A stretch of 64,000 bases of DNA from Streptococcus sanguinis SK49. GTDB lineage: Bacteria; Bacillota; Bacilli; Lactobacillales; Streptococcaceae. Positions 1-8,219 of the stretch are shown piece after piece. Under the pieces are notes generated by a model, which was not told the origin of the DNA, searched no databases, and was given only the letters and a program-made list of their open reading frames with translations. The translations under genes and the position numbers were made by a program. Positions within the stretch are counted from its first letter, which is position 1. Each line of letters opens with the position of its first letter. The DNA lies in assembly GCF_000212815.1 (NCBI RefSeq), contig NZ_GL890986.1:186001-250000 (forward strand), in the 5' to 3' direction.

Positions 1-638
1 AGCATTGGAAGACTCAGGGCAAGGTAACGGTTCTGGATACGGAATTTGGTGCCGGCGACATTCCTCAGCTGCGAACTAGGATTGGAGTAGTTGGCTCCTT
101 CATTGCTGAGCGTCTGCCCAGCCATCTCACTGCCGAAGAAATCGTCCTGACAGGCAAGTATAAAAGCAGTATTCTCTACGCTCCTTACGGGCAAACTGAG
201 CTGAACCAAGCTAGGGAAATGCTGGCTTCCATTGGCGGGCAAGATTTGATTGGCCGAAGCTACATCAGTCTGTCTCAAGGGGAAAAGCAGCTCTTGCTGA
301 TTGCACGCAGTCTCATGGAAAAGCCGGAATTGCTTATCTTAGATGAAGCGACCAGCGGTCTGGATCTCTTTGCCCGCGAGCGCCTGCTGGAACAGATCGG
401 TAAGATTACACAGATGGACCAGGCTCCAACCATCCTCTATGTCACCCACCATGTAGAGGAAATAACTGCTGCTATGGATCATGTCCTGCTCCTAAAAGAA
501 GGTGAAATCATAGCCCAAGGTCCCAAAGAAGACATTTTTCAAAAAGAGGTCATGGATCGATTTTATCCCCAGCCAGTCGAGCTGATTGAGCTGGGAGAAG
601 ACCGCTATTTCGTCAAGGTGGAGGTCAGGTCCTCATGA
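1..638 (+). CDS. ABC transporter ATP-binding protein, 5' end outside window
   Basis: The reading frame is open from base 3 to the stop at 636-638, so the gene starts before the window and the Walker A part is missing. The visible part has the signature motif LSQGEKQ, a Walker B LLILDEAT followed by a D-loop SGLD, and the switch histidine in VTHH. This is an ABC ATPase nucleotide-binding domain of the single-domain YlmA/MolC-like type that hydrolyses ATP to drive transport. The transported substrate cannot be told from this fragment. The stop overlaps the start of the next gene by four bases (ATGA), so the two are probably translationally coupled. An internal ATG at 219 should not be taken as the start because the conserved reading continues upstream of it. 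Confidence 0.85.
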   Translation, partial: HWKTQGKVTVLDTEFGAGDIPQLRTRIGVVGSFIAERLPSHLTAEEIVLTGKYKSSILYAPYGQTELNQAREMLASIGGQDLIGRSYISLSQGEKQLLLIARSLMEKPELLILDEATSGLDLFARERLLEQIGKITQMDQAPTILYVTHHVEEITAAMDHVLLLKEGEIIAQGPKEDIFQKEVMDRFYPQPVELIELGEDRYFVKVEVRSS

Positions 639-2197
639 AGCAATTTTCTAATACCATCTTCAATCTGGGCTATTTTCTGATTCTGACCATGACTGCGATT
701 GCTTTGCTTTTCCTGTCTGGGCAGATTCTGCTGTCCCACACTTACATCCCTTTGAGGATTGCAGAAGGAGTCCAATTCGTCAGTAATCCTTGGTATTTCT
801 ACCCTATCCTCCTGCTCTTTCTCCTCAGCCTCTTTTTAATCCGGCCCTTGTTGGAAAAGGTTCAGACCAAGCATCTTTTTTGGATTTTGTCCCTCATCTT
901 TATAGTAGCAGCGATTTTTCTGATAACGGCCTACGATGGCCGCATCCGAGCTGACGCCAAACACGTTTTCAATGCAGCCCTAGCCTTTAACCGAGGAGAT
1001 TACAGCTCGCTGACAACCATCGGAAGCTACATGTACCGTAATCCCCATCAGTTAGGACTGATGACTCTGGAGCGACTTTATGCTTTTATTTCTCCGACGA
1101 CTCAATTTGCCTTTAGCATGAATGTCGTCTGGACTTTACTCAGTCATTTCTTGATTTACAAGATTACTGCCCTGCTCAATGCCAGAGAAATGATTCAGAA
1201 ATACACGATTCTACTGACCTTTCTCTTTTTACCACAGCTCTTTTTCATCCTCTTTGTCTACGGTACCATTCCCGGGCTCTTCTTCTGTCTGCTCAGTCTC
1301 TATGCTTTTATCAAGCTGGATCAGAAAGGAAACCTGCTCTATGCCTTGCTGGGAGCGGCCAGTATCAGTCTGGCCTGCCTCCTGCGCAACAACTACATCA
1401 TCTTTGCCATCATGCTGATTGGAGTCTGCTTCCTGTCCATCTTTTATAAATGGTCTTGGAAGAAACCCTTAGCTATCATCCTGATTTTAGCCGGTATCGT
1501 CCTTTCAAACAAGGGTCTGACGGCCTACTATGAGCAGCTGATTGGGGGCAAGATTGGTGTCGGTACCCCAAAAATCGCCTACATCACTATGGGCCTGCGG
1601 GATGATCCCAATCGGCAGACCTTGGGAGGCTGGTACGATGCCTACAATACCAAGATTCTCAAGCGCAACAAATATGATGAAAATTTGGCTACAGAAATGG
1701 CCACTCGGGATTTGAAGGATATTTTGATTCACTTCAGTAAGCATCCTGCTTATGCGCTCAAATTCTTCTACGAAAAGGTCAAGTCGACTTGGACTGAGCC
1801 GACTTTTCAGTCTATTTGGACTGGGCCTCAGATTGAGCGCCAGCAATATATGAAACCAGCTGTCCTGCGCAGCATTTATGAGGAAAGAAGAGGTTATCAG
1901 ATTATTAATTTCCTGCTCTTAACCCTGCTAGCCAGCATCTATCTGCTCTCCTGCTTCTTTATCCTGCATAAATTTTTCGTCGCCGAGGAAAAGCTGACGC
2001 CTTTTGACCTCTATCCCTTCATCTTTCTATTGGGGGGCGGCCTCTTCCACTTCTTCTGGGAAACCAAGAGCCAGTATGTCTATATCTATGTCCTACTTCT
2101 CATCCCTTCCGCCGCTCAATCCTTAGTCGACCTGAACGATTGGTGGAAGAACAAAGGAAAAGGGAAATCAACAGACCAGCTTGAGAAAAAACTATAA
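635..2197 (+). CDS. Multi-pass membrane protein, GT-C glycosyltransferase-like
   Basis: This 520-residue protein has about ten to twelve hydrophobic segments, with an early extracytoplasmic loop after about residue 100 that contains acidic residues (YDGRIRADAKHVF) and the stretch YRNPHQLGL. Acidic residues in the first large loop and this topology are typical of GT-C or PMT-like enzymes that transfer sugars from lipid-linked donors outside the membrane. It resembles the streptococcal family of conserved integral membrane proteins of the TIGR03766 type, but I cannot confirm the assignment. The short basic tail (NKGKGKS) is probably cytoplasmic. It overlaps the upstream ABC ATPase gene by four bases. 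Substrate and pathway are unknown. Confidence 0.65.
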   Translation: MKQFSNTIFNLGYFLILTMTAIALLFLSGQILLSHTYIPLRIAEGVQFVSNPWYFYPILLLFLLSLFLIRPLLEKVQTKHLFWILSLIFIVAAIFLITAYDGRIRADAKHVFNAALAFNRGDYSSLTTIGSYMYRNPHQLGLMTLERLYAFISPTTQFAFSMNVVWTLLSHFLIYKITALLNAREMIQKYTILLTFLFLPQLFFILFVYGTIPGLFFCLLSLYAFIKLDQKGNLLYALLGAASISLACLLRNNYIIFAIMLIGVCFLSIFYKWSWKKPLAIILILAGIVLSNKGLTAYYEQLIGGKIGVGTPKIAYITMGLRDDPNRQTLGGWYDAYNTKILKRNKYDENLATEMATRDLKDILIHFSKHPAYALKFFYEKVKSTWTEPTFQSIWTGPQIERQQYMKPAVLRSIYEERRGYQIINFLLLTLLASIYLLSCFFILHKFFVAEEKLTPFDLYPFIFLLGGGLFHFFWETKSQYVYIYVLLLIPSAAQSLVDLNDWWKNKGKGKSTDQLEKKL

Positions 2198-2208
2198 AAC
2201 TTGAACAC

Positions 2209-2237
2209 TTGACAAGAATTCCTTATAATTTTATAGG
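2209..2237 (+). promoter_or_regulatory. Candidate promoter for the small membrane protein gene
   Basis: A perfect -35 box TTGACA (2209-2214) lies 17 bases upstream of TATAGG (2232-2237). It follows directly after the stop of the preceding gene and marks a switch to AT-rich DNA. Confidence 0.45.
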
Positions 2238-2308
2238 ATTGTTAAGTGACACAAAGTTGAATTTGTAATTAAAATTTTTTGTATTTTGCGAAGGGAGGAT
2301 AGTGATTT

Positions 2309-2683
2309 ATGTTTTCAATATTAGGTGCAGTATTATTTGGAATTATAGCAATTATGACAGTTCTTGTTGCTTGCGGTCTGCCTTTGGGCGAATATACAAT
2401 GGGTGGACAACATAAAATCTTACCTAAGAAATTTAGACTTGCGGCAGTCATTTCGGTAGCTATTCAAATTTTTGCCATGATCATTATTTTGCAAGCCGGA
2501 GGTTTTATTCCCTTGTGGCTGTCTTTTAAGGTTACTAAATATATTTGTTTCTTCTTTGCCGCTTACCTATCCTTGAATACGATTATGAACATGATTTCAA
2601 AAAGTAAGAAAGAAAAATATGTTATGACTCCGATTTCACTTATAGCCGGAATATGTTTTTGGATAACAGCATTTCAGATGTAG
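2309..2683 (+). CDS. Small four-helix membrane protein of unknown function
   Basis: The 124-residue product has four hydrophobic segments (about residues 1-25, 43-65, 72-95, 103-122) separated by short loops with the motif GLPLGEYTMGG and a basic HKILPKKFR stretch. The start ATG has a strong ribosome-binding site (GGGAGG) nine to ten bases upstream. I recognise it only as a conserved Firmicutes hypothetical membrane protein and assign no function. Codon use is AT-rich compared with flanking core genes, so it fits an acquired segment shared with the following methyltransferase and ABC genes. Confidence 0.7.
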   Translation: MFSILGAVLFGIIAIMTVLVACGLPLGEYTMGGQHKILPKKFRLAAVISVAIQIFAMIIILQAGGFIPLWLSFKVTKYICFFFAAYLSLNTIMNMISKSKKEKYVMTPISLIAGICFWITAFQM

Positions 2684-2802
2684 CATGTGAAATGAAGATC
2701 ATCTACAGTGCGCCAAATTGGAATTTGTAGAGGTGAGAAAAATGTAATGGCAACATATTCAACTTAAATCGAAATAGTATAAAATTACGAGGAGATTATA
2801 AG

Positions 2803-3566
2803 ATGAACAATTATATAAAATTAAATGAAGATAGATGGAATAATGTAAAAAATGACTATACTGAGCCATTGACACATGAAGAATTAGAAGAAGTTAGAAA
2901 ACATCCAATTTCTGTTGCATTAACTGTCGGGAAAAAAGTTCCAAAAGAATGGTTTGAAAAAGCAAACGGAAAAAAGATATTAGGTTTAGCTTGTGGTGGT
3001 GGACAGCAGGGACCAGTTTTTGCTATAAAGGGTTATGATGTAACCATAATGGATTTTTCTAAATCACAATTACAAAGAGATGAGTTGGTTGCTAAAAGAG
3101 AAGGCTTGAAATCAATACAGTTCAAGGCGATATGACAAAACCATTTCCATTTGAAAATGAAACTTTTGATATTATTTTTAATCCGGTTTCAAATGCATAT
3201 ATAGAAGATTTAGAAAACATGTATAAAGAAGCCTCTCGAGTATTGAAAAAAGGTGGACTGTTAATGGTCGGATTTATGAACCCTTGGATATACATGTATG
3301 ATACTGACATTGTATGGGACAAACCTGATGAGGAATTACTTTTAAAGTTTTCAATACCTTTTAATTCAAAAGAGCTTGAAGAGGAAGGCAAGATATCCAT
3401 AAATCCAGAATATGGATATGAATTTAGCCATACCTTAGAAACTCAGATTAGAGGACAACTCAAAAATGGTCTAGCTATGATAGATTTTTATGAATCGTGT
3501 GACAAAAGACATAGATTATCACGTTATGGAAATGACTATATAGCTACACTCTGCATTAAACTATAA
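2803..3566 (+). pseudogene. SAM-dependent class I methyltransferase, split by a single-base frameshift
   Basis: Two reading frames together make one methyltransferase. The first (2803-3135) carries the SAM-binding motif I region ILGLACGGGQQG and the acidic motif II (VTIMDFS). The second frame continues from about 3111 as INTVQGDMTKPFPF, giving motif IV/V-like FDIIFNPVSN and the strand VLKKGGLLMVGF. Adding one A to the AAA run at 3109-3111 joins the frames exactly into a 254-residue protein, so one A is missing. The start at 2803 has a good ribosome-binding site (GAGGAG). In the given sequence the first product stops at 3135 and lacks the C-terminal half. It could be a true pseudogene, a phase-variable tract (unlikely, the run is very short) or a sequencing error. 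Substrate unknown. Confidence 0.85.
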
Positions 3567-3667
3567 TATTATAGAACATGCTTCAGGAGAATAGCCCATT
3601 TTATTTTCCTTAAGGGTTAAAATCTAAAAATCCCAGTTTGTCTAATTGAATAAAAGAATTTTTTAAA

Positions 3668-3700
3668 ACAGTAAATCACAAAGGTTTACTGTTTTTTTGC
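3668..3700 (+). terminator. Intrinsic terminator after the methyltransferase
   Basis: The stem CAGTAAA (3671-3677) pairs with TTTACTG (3687-3693), extended by flanking A/T pairs, and is followed directly by seven T residues on the plus strand. Confidence 0.7.
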
Positions 3701-3718
3701 TCATTTTGAGAAATCATA

Positions 3719-3850
3719 ACCACCCGTGAAAACGAGTGGCTTGTACACCGGCTATAAGCCGTTTCCCTCTAGCGACGTCTAAAGACGTTCGCTGAACTTC
3801 TTTTAGGTTAATGCTATGATTACTTGACTAATGCCCGTAAAAACAGGCTT
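3719..3850 (+). other. Orphan multi-hairpin segment, possible relic of an IS200/IS605-type end or its guide RNA
   Basis: Four hairpins follow each other in about 130 bases: CCACCCGT with ACGAGTGG (3720-3739, tetraloop GAAA), CGGCT with AGCCG (3749-3761), AGCGACGTCT with AGACGTTCGCT (3771-3793, one bulge), and GCCCGT with ACAGGC (3833-3848). There is no open reading frame here or nearby that encodes TnpA, TnpB or IscB. The string of compact hairpins resembles the right end of IS200/IS605-type elements, where the omega RNA lies, but this is recognition from memory only. The whole gene-free stretch 3567-4108 holds only this segment, the terminator before it and the hairpin at 4013-4048. Confidence 0.35.
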
Positions 3851-4012
3851 TTATCTTATTCTAAAACTGCCATCTGAGAACGGTTTGACACTTAACTTAT
3901 CAAAGACAAGGTCATTTTTTCCAAATCACGTATATTAGAAACTATCTTTTCATTTAGGCCAACGATATTCACATAGTCCCCTCTCCCCCAAAACTTTCGA
4001 TTGTCATAATAT

Positions 4013-4052
4013 AACCCCTCTTGTTTTTCAATCTGAACAGGAGGGGTTGTTT
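4013..4052. terminator. Hairpin with short T run between convergent genes
   Basis: AACCCCTC (4013-4020) pairs with GAGGGGTT (4041-4048) around a 20-base loop. It lies downstream of the minus-strand ABC permease and downstream of plus-strand genes. The T run is short (GTTTT on plus), so termination strength is uncertain. Confidence 0.45.
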
Positions 4053-4108
4053 TGAATGGAAATGAATAAGACTTAGTTTTGTGTTATTATCATTTTCATC
4101 ACTTCATT

Positions 4109-4885
4109 TTAATCGTAATCAGCATACCTCCACCAAGCTATTGTTGCGATAAGACCCAGAATACTTACCCCAAATAAACTGACAATGCTCCCAAAATTCA
4201 ATAGTGCTTTTCCTGCAATACCACTTGCGAGTGCAGGAATCGCCCATGGAATGTATTTCCCAAAGTTAAGAGCAGAACCAAGCTGAGAAAAAATAATAGT
4301 AAAAATGATAAATGCCAATGGAGACAAATATCCCCGGCCTAAACAAGCAAAAAAGGCCACTGGAGTAGAGAGTACGATCGTAAGAGTAGTACAAAAAACA
4401 AAAGTAAGTATACCTTTGAAAATCACCGTTAAGCTCCCACCCTCAAGTCCAATCAGATTGCCAGCTAATAATCCTAATAAAAGAGCAAAAATTGATAGAA
4501 TATAGCTCCATAGAGCGATAACGATAAACTTGGATAATACGATTATATCTCTTTTCATCGGGAGCGCTAATAGGTCTATCATCGTTTTATCAGAATATTC
4601 TCTACCAAAAACCCAAGATGCTGTAAATCCAAAAATGAGCAATCCCCCAACAGAAATGACTTGTGATATGGTCATTAAGTATGACGACCAATCTGTTATC
4701 CTCATCATTTCCATTTTTGCAGAAATCAAACCAAGATTTTTGAAATTCTCTGGATATTTCATCATAGTTGCAAACAAGCCAACAATAAAAGGAACTAAAC
4801 AGATAGAACAAGCAGTTACGATGGAAAGTTTTGATTTTATTAACTTTCTCCATTCAATTAAAATACAGGAACTAAGCTTTTTCAT
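4109..4885 (-). CDS. ABC-2 type permease, BcrB-like
   Basis: The 258-residue protein has six predicted membrane helices and the layout of ABC-2 permeases of the bacitracin/lantibiotic protection type: a cytoplasmic N-terminus (IEWRKLIKSK), helix 1, an extracytoplasmic loop, then helix 2 followed by the cytoplasmic FGREYSDKT motif that contacts the ATPase. I chose the ATG at 4885 because GGAGGT lies seven bases upstream; a longer frame to 4909 has no such site. It overlaps the upstream ATPase gene by 14 bases. With its ATPase partner it should export a toxic amphipathic compound or peptide, but the substrate is not visible. Confidence 0.8.
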   Translation of the reverse strand: MKKLSSCILIEWRKLIKSKLSIVTACSICLVPFIVGLFATMMKYPENFKNLGLISAKMEMMRITDWSSYLMTISQVISVGGLLIFGFTASWVFGREYSDKTMIDLLALPMKRDIIVLSKFIVIALWSYILSIFALLLGLLAGNLIGLEGGSLTVIFKGILTFVFCTTLTIVLSTPVAFFACLGRGYLSPLAFIIFTIIFSQLGSALNFGKYIPWAIPALASGIAGKALLNFGSIVSLFGVSILGLIATIAWWRYADYD

Positions 4886-5825
4886 TCGAAACACCTCCAT
4901 TATAGTCATTCAGTATTCTTAAAAAATAATGCTCCAAATCTTCTTTTTCAACAGCCAGCGATTTGGGTGGATAACCTGTATGAACCAGCAATGTAGCAAT
5001 TTTTTCCGGATATTCCACAGATTTTCTATCAGTTAATTCCAAGAAATTGATATTATTTTCTGTGTCTGATTGAATGTTTGCATGATAGCCATGGTTAGAT
5101 AATACTTCTTTCATGGCCTTATTATTAGATCCACTTACTAGTAACCTCTTTTCTAAGTACTGCTCTAATTCATTGCTTTCAACTTCCCTTATAAGTCTGC
5201 CCTCATGTACAATAACTATCCTAGTAGCAATTTTAGATATTTCTTCCAGATTATGACTTGAAATAAGAACAGTTGTGCCTAGATTATTCGCCAATTCCTT
5301 TAATAGTTCTCTCACTTCAATAACTCCAAAAGGGTCTAATCCATTTGTTGGCTCATCAAGAATTAGAATTTTGGGTTTATGAATAATCGCTTTTGCAATT
5401 CCTAAACGCGCAACATTTCCTAAAGAAAGATACTTCTCCTGTTTATGTTCATATTGCTTTAGTTTTAATTTTTCAATTACCCAGTCAATATTATCTTTAT
5501 TAACCCCTCTTAATTTACCAACGATTTCTAAATTTTCTCTCACCGTTAAATCCGGATAAGAATAAGGCGTCTCAATAATATAACCTATTTCGTTTCGAAG
5601 TTCTAAATTACTCAGATCTAACTTTTTTCCTTGGACATAACATTCTCCTGATGTAGATTTTATCAATCCTAGCATCATTCTCATCGTCGTGGTTTTCCCT
5701 GCACCATTCAGTCCTAAAAAACCTACTATTTCACCAGGTTTTATTGAAAGATTCAAGTTGTCGACAACATTTTTTGTTCCATATCTTTTAGAAAGCTTTG
5801 CGGTTCTAATTGCTTCTTTCACCAT
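4872..5825 (-). CDS. ABC transporter ATP-binding protein, BcrA-like
   Basis: The 317-residue protein has Walker A GLNGAGKTT near residues 38-46, Walker B ILILDEPT with D-loop NGLDPFG, and the switch histidine in SSHN. The signature motif reads LSLGNVARLGIAKA instead of LSGGQ; a changed second Gly is common in BcrA-like ATPases (FSLG), but the Asn at the fifth position is further from consensus. The C-terminal 90 residues form the extra domain of the CcmA/BcrA subfamily. It is the energy unit of the exporter formed with the following permease, and its start overlaps the stop of the TetR gene by one base (TAATG), which indicates tight coupling. Confidence 0.85.
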   Translation of the reverse strand: MVKEAIRTAKLSKRYGTKNVVDNLNLSIKPGEIVGFLGLNGAGKTTTMRMMLGLIKSTSGECYVQGKKLDLSNLELRNEIGYIIETPYSYPDLTVRENLEIVGKLRGVNKDNIDWVIEKLKLKQYEHKQEKYLSLGNVARLGIAKAIIHKPKILILDEPTNGLDPFGVIEVRELLKELANNLGTTVLISSHNLEEISKIATRIVIVHEGRLIREVESNELEQYLEKRLLVSGSNNKAMKEVLSNHGYHANIQSDTENNINFLELTDRKSVEYPEKIATLLVHTGYPPKSLAVEKEDLEHYFLRILNDYNGGVSNEKA

Positions 5826-6421
5826 TACCTATCCTCCTTAGTAATTTGTTCCACAACTCCTTGTATAACTAACTTCAATGCGATATCAAATTGTTCTTCA
5901 CCGATTTCCTCAATGTGTAGAATAGTCATAGCAATCGTTCTAAATAAAGCAGAGACGATTTCTACCGATACATTTTCTCTAATGTTGATTCGAGATACAA
6001 TTTCTTTAACCATCCTATCGTCTATCAGATGATGATTTGTTATCGCCTCTTTCGGCAATTTTCTTATGAGTAATTCCATTTCATGATTTTTAAATATGGT
6101 ATACATAAATGAATAGCGAAAATCTTGATAAAAATCATAAAGTAACTCTACCAGACGATTTGTATCTATCTTGGTTTCCATACCTAATTGTTCTGTCAGG
6201 CGATTCATAACATCTATTTGATATTCTTCTAAGACCATAAAAAATAACATTTCTTTTGAGGAATAAAAATTATAAAAAGAACCTTTGGAAATATCTACCA
6301 TTGCTGCCATTTGGTCAACTGTGGTTTTCTTAACCCCATATCTTTGAAGACATTCCTTTGCAACTTTATGTAATTTCTTTCTAATAACTTCTTTTTCTTC
6401 GCTAGTAAAAGCAGTAGCCAT
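5825..6421 (-). CDS. TetR/AcrR family regulator, first gene of the ABC exporter operon
   Basis: The 198-residue protein begins with a TetR helix-turn-helix: residues 10-60 include GVKKTTVDQMAAMVDISKG and the typical SFYNFYSSKEMLF ending of the recognition helix region. The rest is a helical ligand-binding domain with no recognisable motif. It lies first in a three-gene operon with the ATPase and permease, so it probably represses its own promoter and releases it when the exported compound is present. The start has AGGAGG eight bases upstream. Confidence 0.85.
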   Translation of the reverse strand: MATAFTSEEKEVIRKKLHKVAKECLQRYGVKKTTVDQMAAMVDISKGSFYNFYSSKEMLFFMVLEEYQIDVMNRLTEQLGMETKIDTNRLVELLYDFYQDFRYSFMYTIFKNHEMELLIRKLPKEAITNHHLIDDRMVKEIVSRINIRENVSVEIVSALFRTIAMTILHIEEIGEEQFDIALKLVIQGVVEQITKEDR

Positions 6422-6467
6422 AACTTCCTCCTAAAAACTCTGTGACGTTTTTTGGTTTTACAGTCAT

Positions 6468-6496
6468 AGCTTATCATATAAACTAAAAAATGTCAA
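6468..6496 (-). promoter_or_regulatory. Promoter of the TetR-ABC operon
   Basis: On the minus strand a perfect TTGACA (6491-6496) is followed after 17 bases by TAAGCT (6468-6473), with a second possible -10, TGATAA (6471-6476). Just downstream, TGACTGT and ACGTCA (about 6442-6465) form an imperfect inverted repeat that could be the regulator's operator. Confidence 0.5.
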
Positions 6497-6592
6497 AGTC
6501 TTATATCTTCTATGTAAGAAAATATAAGATTTTAAATTTACACACACCTTAATTCTCTTCATTTAGACCTAATTATTCGATTTTAACGATTT

Positions 6593-6655
6593 AAAAAATA
6601 AGGATACAGTACTGAAAGCTCCTATTATCTATCTGGCTTTTCTCTCTGTATCCTT
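6593..6655 (-). terminator. Intrinsic terminator of the mnmL-mnmM operon
   Basis: AAGGATACAG (6600-6609) pairs with CTGTATCCTT (6646-6655); an inner AAAGC/GGCTTT stem extends it. On the minus strand a run of T follows at 6598-6593. Confidence 0.75.
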
Positions 6656-6663
6656 ATTATATC

Positions 6664-7215
6664 TCAAGTTCCTTCTCTCAATTTCTCAATCATGACCAAG
6701 AAAGGCGGATTGTTAATCTGATTGATGGTCTTGTAGAGGGCAACGGTGAAGTCCTGCTGAGGCAGCTGACTAACGAAGTCTAATACCGCATCTTTTTCAA
6801 CTTCGCCACCTTCATGCCCATAGTAAATCATGATCGCTGCACGGCCGCCCTTTTCTAAGCCTTGACAGACTTTTTTCAAAGCTTCCAGCGTCGTATCAGG
6901 CCGGGTAATAACAGACTTGTCCGCCGAAGGCAGGTAGCCAAGATTAAAAATTGCGGCCTTGAAATGGTCTGTATATTGGTCCATAGTTTCATGACCAGCC
7001 AAGATTAGCTGAGCATTGTCCAAGTCTGCTTCTGCCAAGCGCTGGCGGGTCTTTTCCACAGCCTGCTCCTGAATGTCAAAAGCATAGACCTGCTTGGCCA
7101 ACTTAGCCAGAAAGAGGGTGTCATGTCCGTTGCCCATAGTAGCATCCACCACGATATCTTCCTTGGTCACCACTTCTGCCAAAAAGGCATGGGCCATCTG
7201 TAAGGGTCTTAACAT
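6664..7215 (-). CDS. mnmM: tRNA 5-aminomethyl-2-thiouridine methyltransferase MnmM (YtqB family)
   Basis: The 183-residue class I methyltransferase has SAM motif I VVDATMGNGHDT (about residues 22-33), an acidic residue closing strand 2 (YAFDIQEQ), the family motif FNLGYLPS.DK near residue 92, and MIYYGHEGG near 137. YtqB/MnmM proteins in Gram-positive bacteria make the last methylation of mnm5s2U at the wobble position of tRNA. The gene overlaps mnmL by seven bases, the same pair as ytqA-ytqB of Bacillus, so both act in one pathway. Family-based assignment; the two-gene context makes it strong. Confidence 0.85.
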   Translation of the reverse strand: MLRPLQMAHAFLAEVVTKEDIVVDATMGNGHDTLFLAKLAKQVYAFDIQEQAVEKTRQRLAEADLDNAQLILAGHETMDQYTDHFKAAIFNLGYLPSADKSVITRPDTTLEALKKVCQGLEKGGRAAIMIYYGHEGGEVEKDAVLDFVSQLPQQDFTVALYKTINQINNPPFLVMIEKLREGT

Positions 7216-8147
7216 ACGAATCTCTGCTCCTTTGCTTTACAGCCTTGCTTGCTGCCACGACGACGCATTTCTGCCTCGATGGCATTGAGAACTTCCCATT
7301 TATTGAGGCTCCACATAGGGCCAATCAACATATCTCGCGGAGCATCGCCTGTGATACGATGGATGACGATATGCTCAGGGATAATCTCCAGTTGGTCGCA
7401 GATGATGGAGACATACTCATCCTGACTGAGCAGCTGCAACCGCCCCTCATGATAATCCCGCTGCATGCGGGTATTAGTCATCAAGTGAAGCAAGTGAAGT
7501 TTAATTCCCTGAATGTCATTGTCTGTCACACAGCGACGGACATTCTCCAGCATCATCTCATGGGTTTCGCCCGGCAGACCATTGATCAAGTGAGAGACAA
7601 TCTCCGCCTTGGGAGCCAGCTTACGAACTCGCTGGACCGTCTCCACATAGAGCTCATAAGAATGGGCACGATTGATGAGGTCCGAGGTCTCCTCATAGGT
7701 AGTCTGAAGGCCCAGCTCTACAGTCACATGCATACGCTCAGACAGGTCAGCCAAGTAGGCAATGGTCTCATCAGGCAAACAGTCCGGTCGAGTCCCGATA
7801 TTGAGTCCAACGACACCTGGCTCGTTAATGGCTTGTTCATAGCGCTCACGAATCACTTCAAGCTTCTCATGAGTATTAGTGAAGTTCTGAAAATAGACCA
7901 GATACTTGCGAACATCTGGCCACTTGCGGTGCATGAAGTCAATTTCCTTGAAAAACTGCTCGCGAATGGGCGCATCCGGCGCCACAATGGCATCGCCCGA
8001 GCCTGAAACGGTACAGAAGGTACAGCCTCCATGCGCTACCGTACCATCCCGATTGGGACAGTCAAAGCCCGCATCAATAGGCACCTTAAAAGTTTTTTCA
8101 CCAAAAAGTTTTCGATAATAATCATTCAAAGCATTGTAAGATTTCAT
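7209..8147 (-). CDS. mnmL: Radical SAM protein MnmL (YtqA family), tRNA wobble uridine modification
   Basis: The 312-residue protein has the unusual radical-SAM cluster motif C-x11-C-x2-C (CPNRDGT..GGCTFC, Cys 30, 42, 45 with this start), then GLNIGTRPDCL, an ELGLQT motif and HLINGLPGET, typical of the TIGR01212 family. YtqA/MnmL converts cmnm5s2U towards nm5s2U in Gram-positive bacteria, with MnmM completing the route. Two starts are possible: ATG 8156 and ATG 8147. I prefer 8147 because the only clear promoter, TGGTAGAAT, overlaps the 8156 codon and would start transcription at or next to 8147. Confidence 0.85.
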   Translation of the reverse strand: MKSYNALNDYYRKLFGEKTFKVPIDAGFDCPNRDGTVAHGGCTFCTVSGSGDAIVAPDAPIREQFFKEIDFMHRKWPDVRKYLVYFQNFTNTHEKLEVIRERYEQAINEPGVVGLNIGTRPDCLPDETIAYLADLSERMHVTVELGLQTTYEETSDLINRAHSYELYVETVQRVRKLAPKAEIVSHLINGLPGETHEMMLENVRRCVTDNDIQGIKLHLLHLMTNTRMQRDYHEGRLQLLSQDEYVSIICDQLEIIPEHIVIHRITGDAPRDMLIGPMWSLNKWEVLNAIEAEMRRRGSKQGCKAKEQRFVC

Positions 8148-8154
8148 ACCTTTC

Positions 8155-8163
8155 ATTCTACCA
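8155..8163 (-). promoter_or_regulatory. Extended -10 promoter of mnmL, predicts a leaderless mRNA
   Basis: On the minus strand TGG (8161-8163) precedes TAGAAT (8155-8160), with TGTGG as a Gram-positive -16 element. Only seven bases (8148-8154) separate it from ATG 8147. The upstream flank is the terminator of the neighbouring alkyltransferase gene. Confidence 0.5.
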
Positions 8164-8187
8164 CAAAAAAGAGTTTAGAAACAAAAA

Positions 8188-8219
8188 TTCCCTCTTTCAC
8201 AAAGAAAGAAGGAAATCAC
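8188..8219 (-). terminator. Intrinsic terminator of the alkyltransferase gene
   Basis: TTCCCTCTTTC (8188-8198) pairs with GAAAGAAGGAA (8204-8214) with one mismatch; on the minus strand the stem is followed by TTTTTG. It begins at the stop codon. Confidence 0.7.

Noticed and set aside
7245..8006. 253-codon frame on the plus strand opposite mnmL
   Set aside because: It mirrors the mnmL coding strand and its protein shows no motif; such long shadows are common in genes with this codon use.
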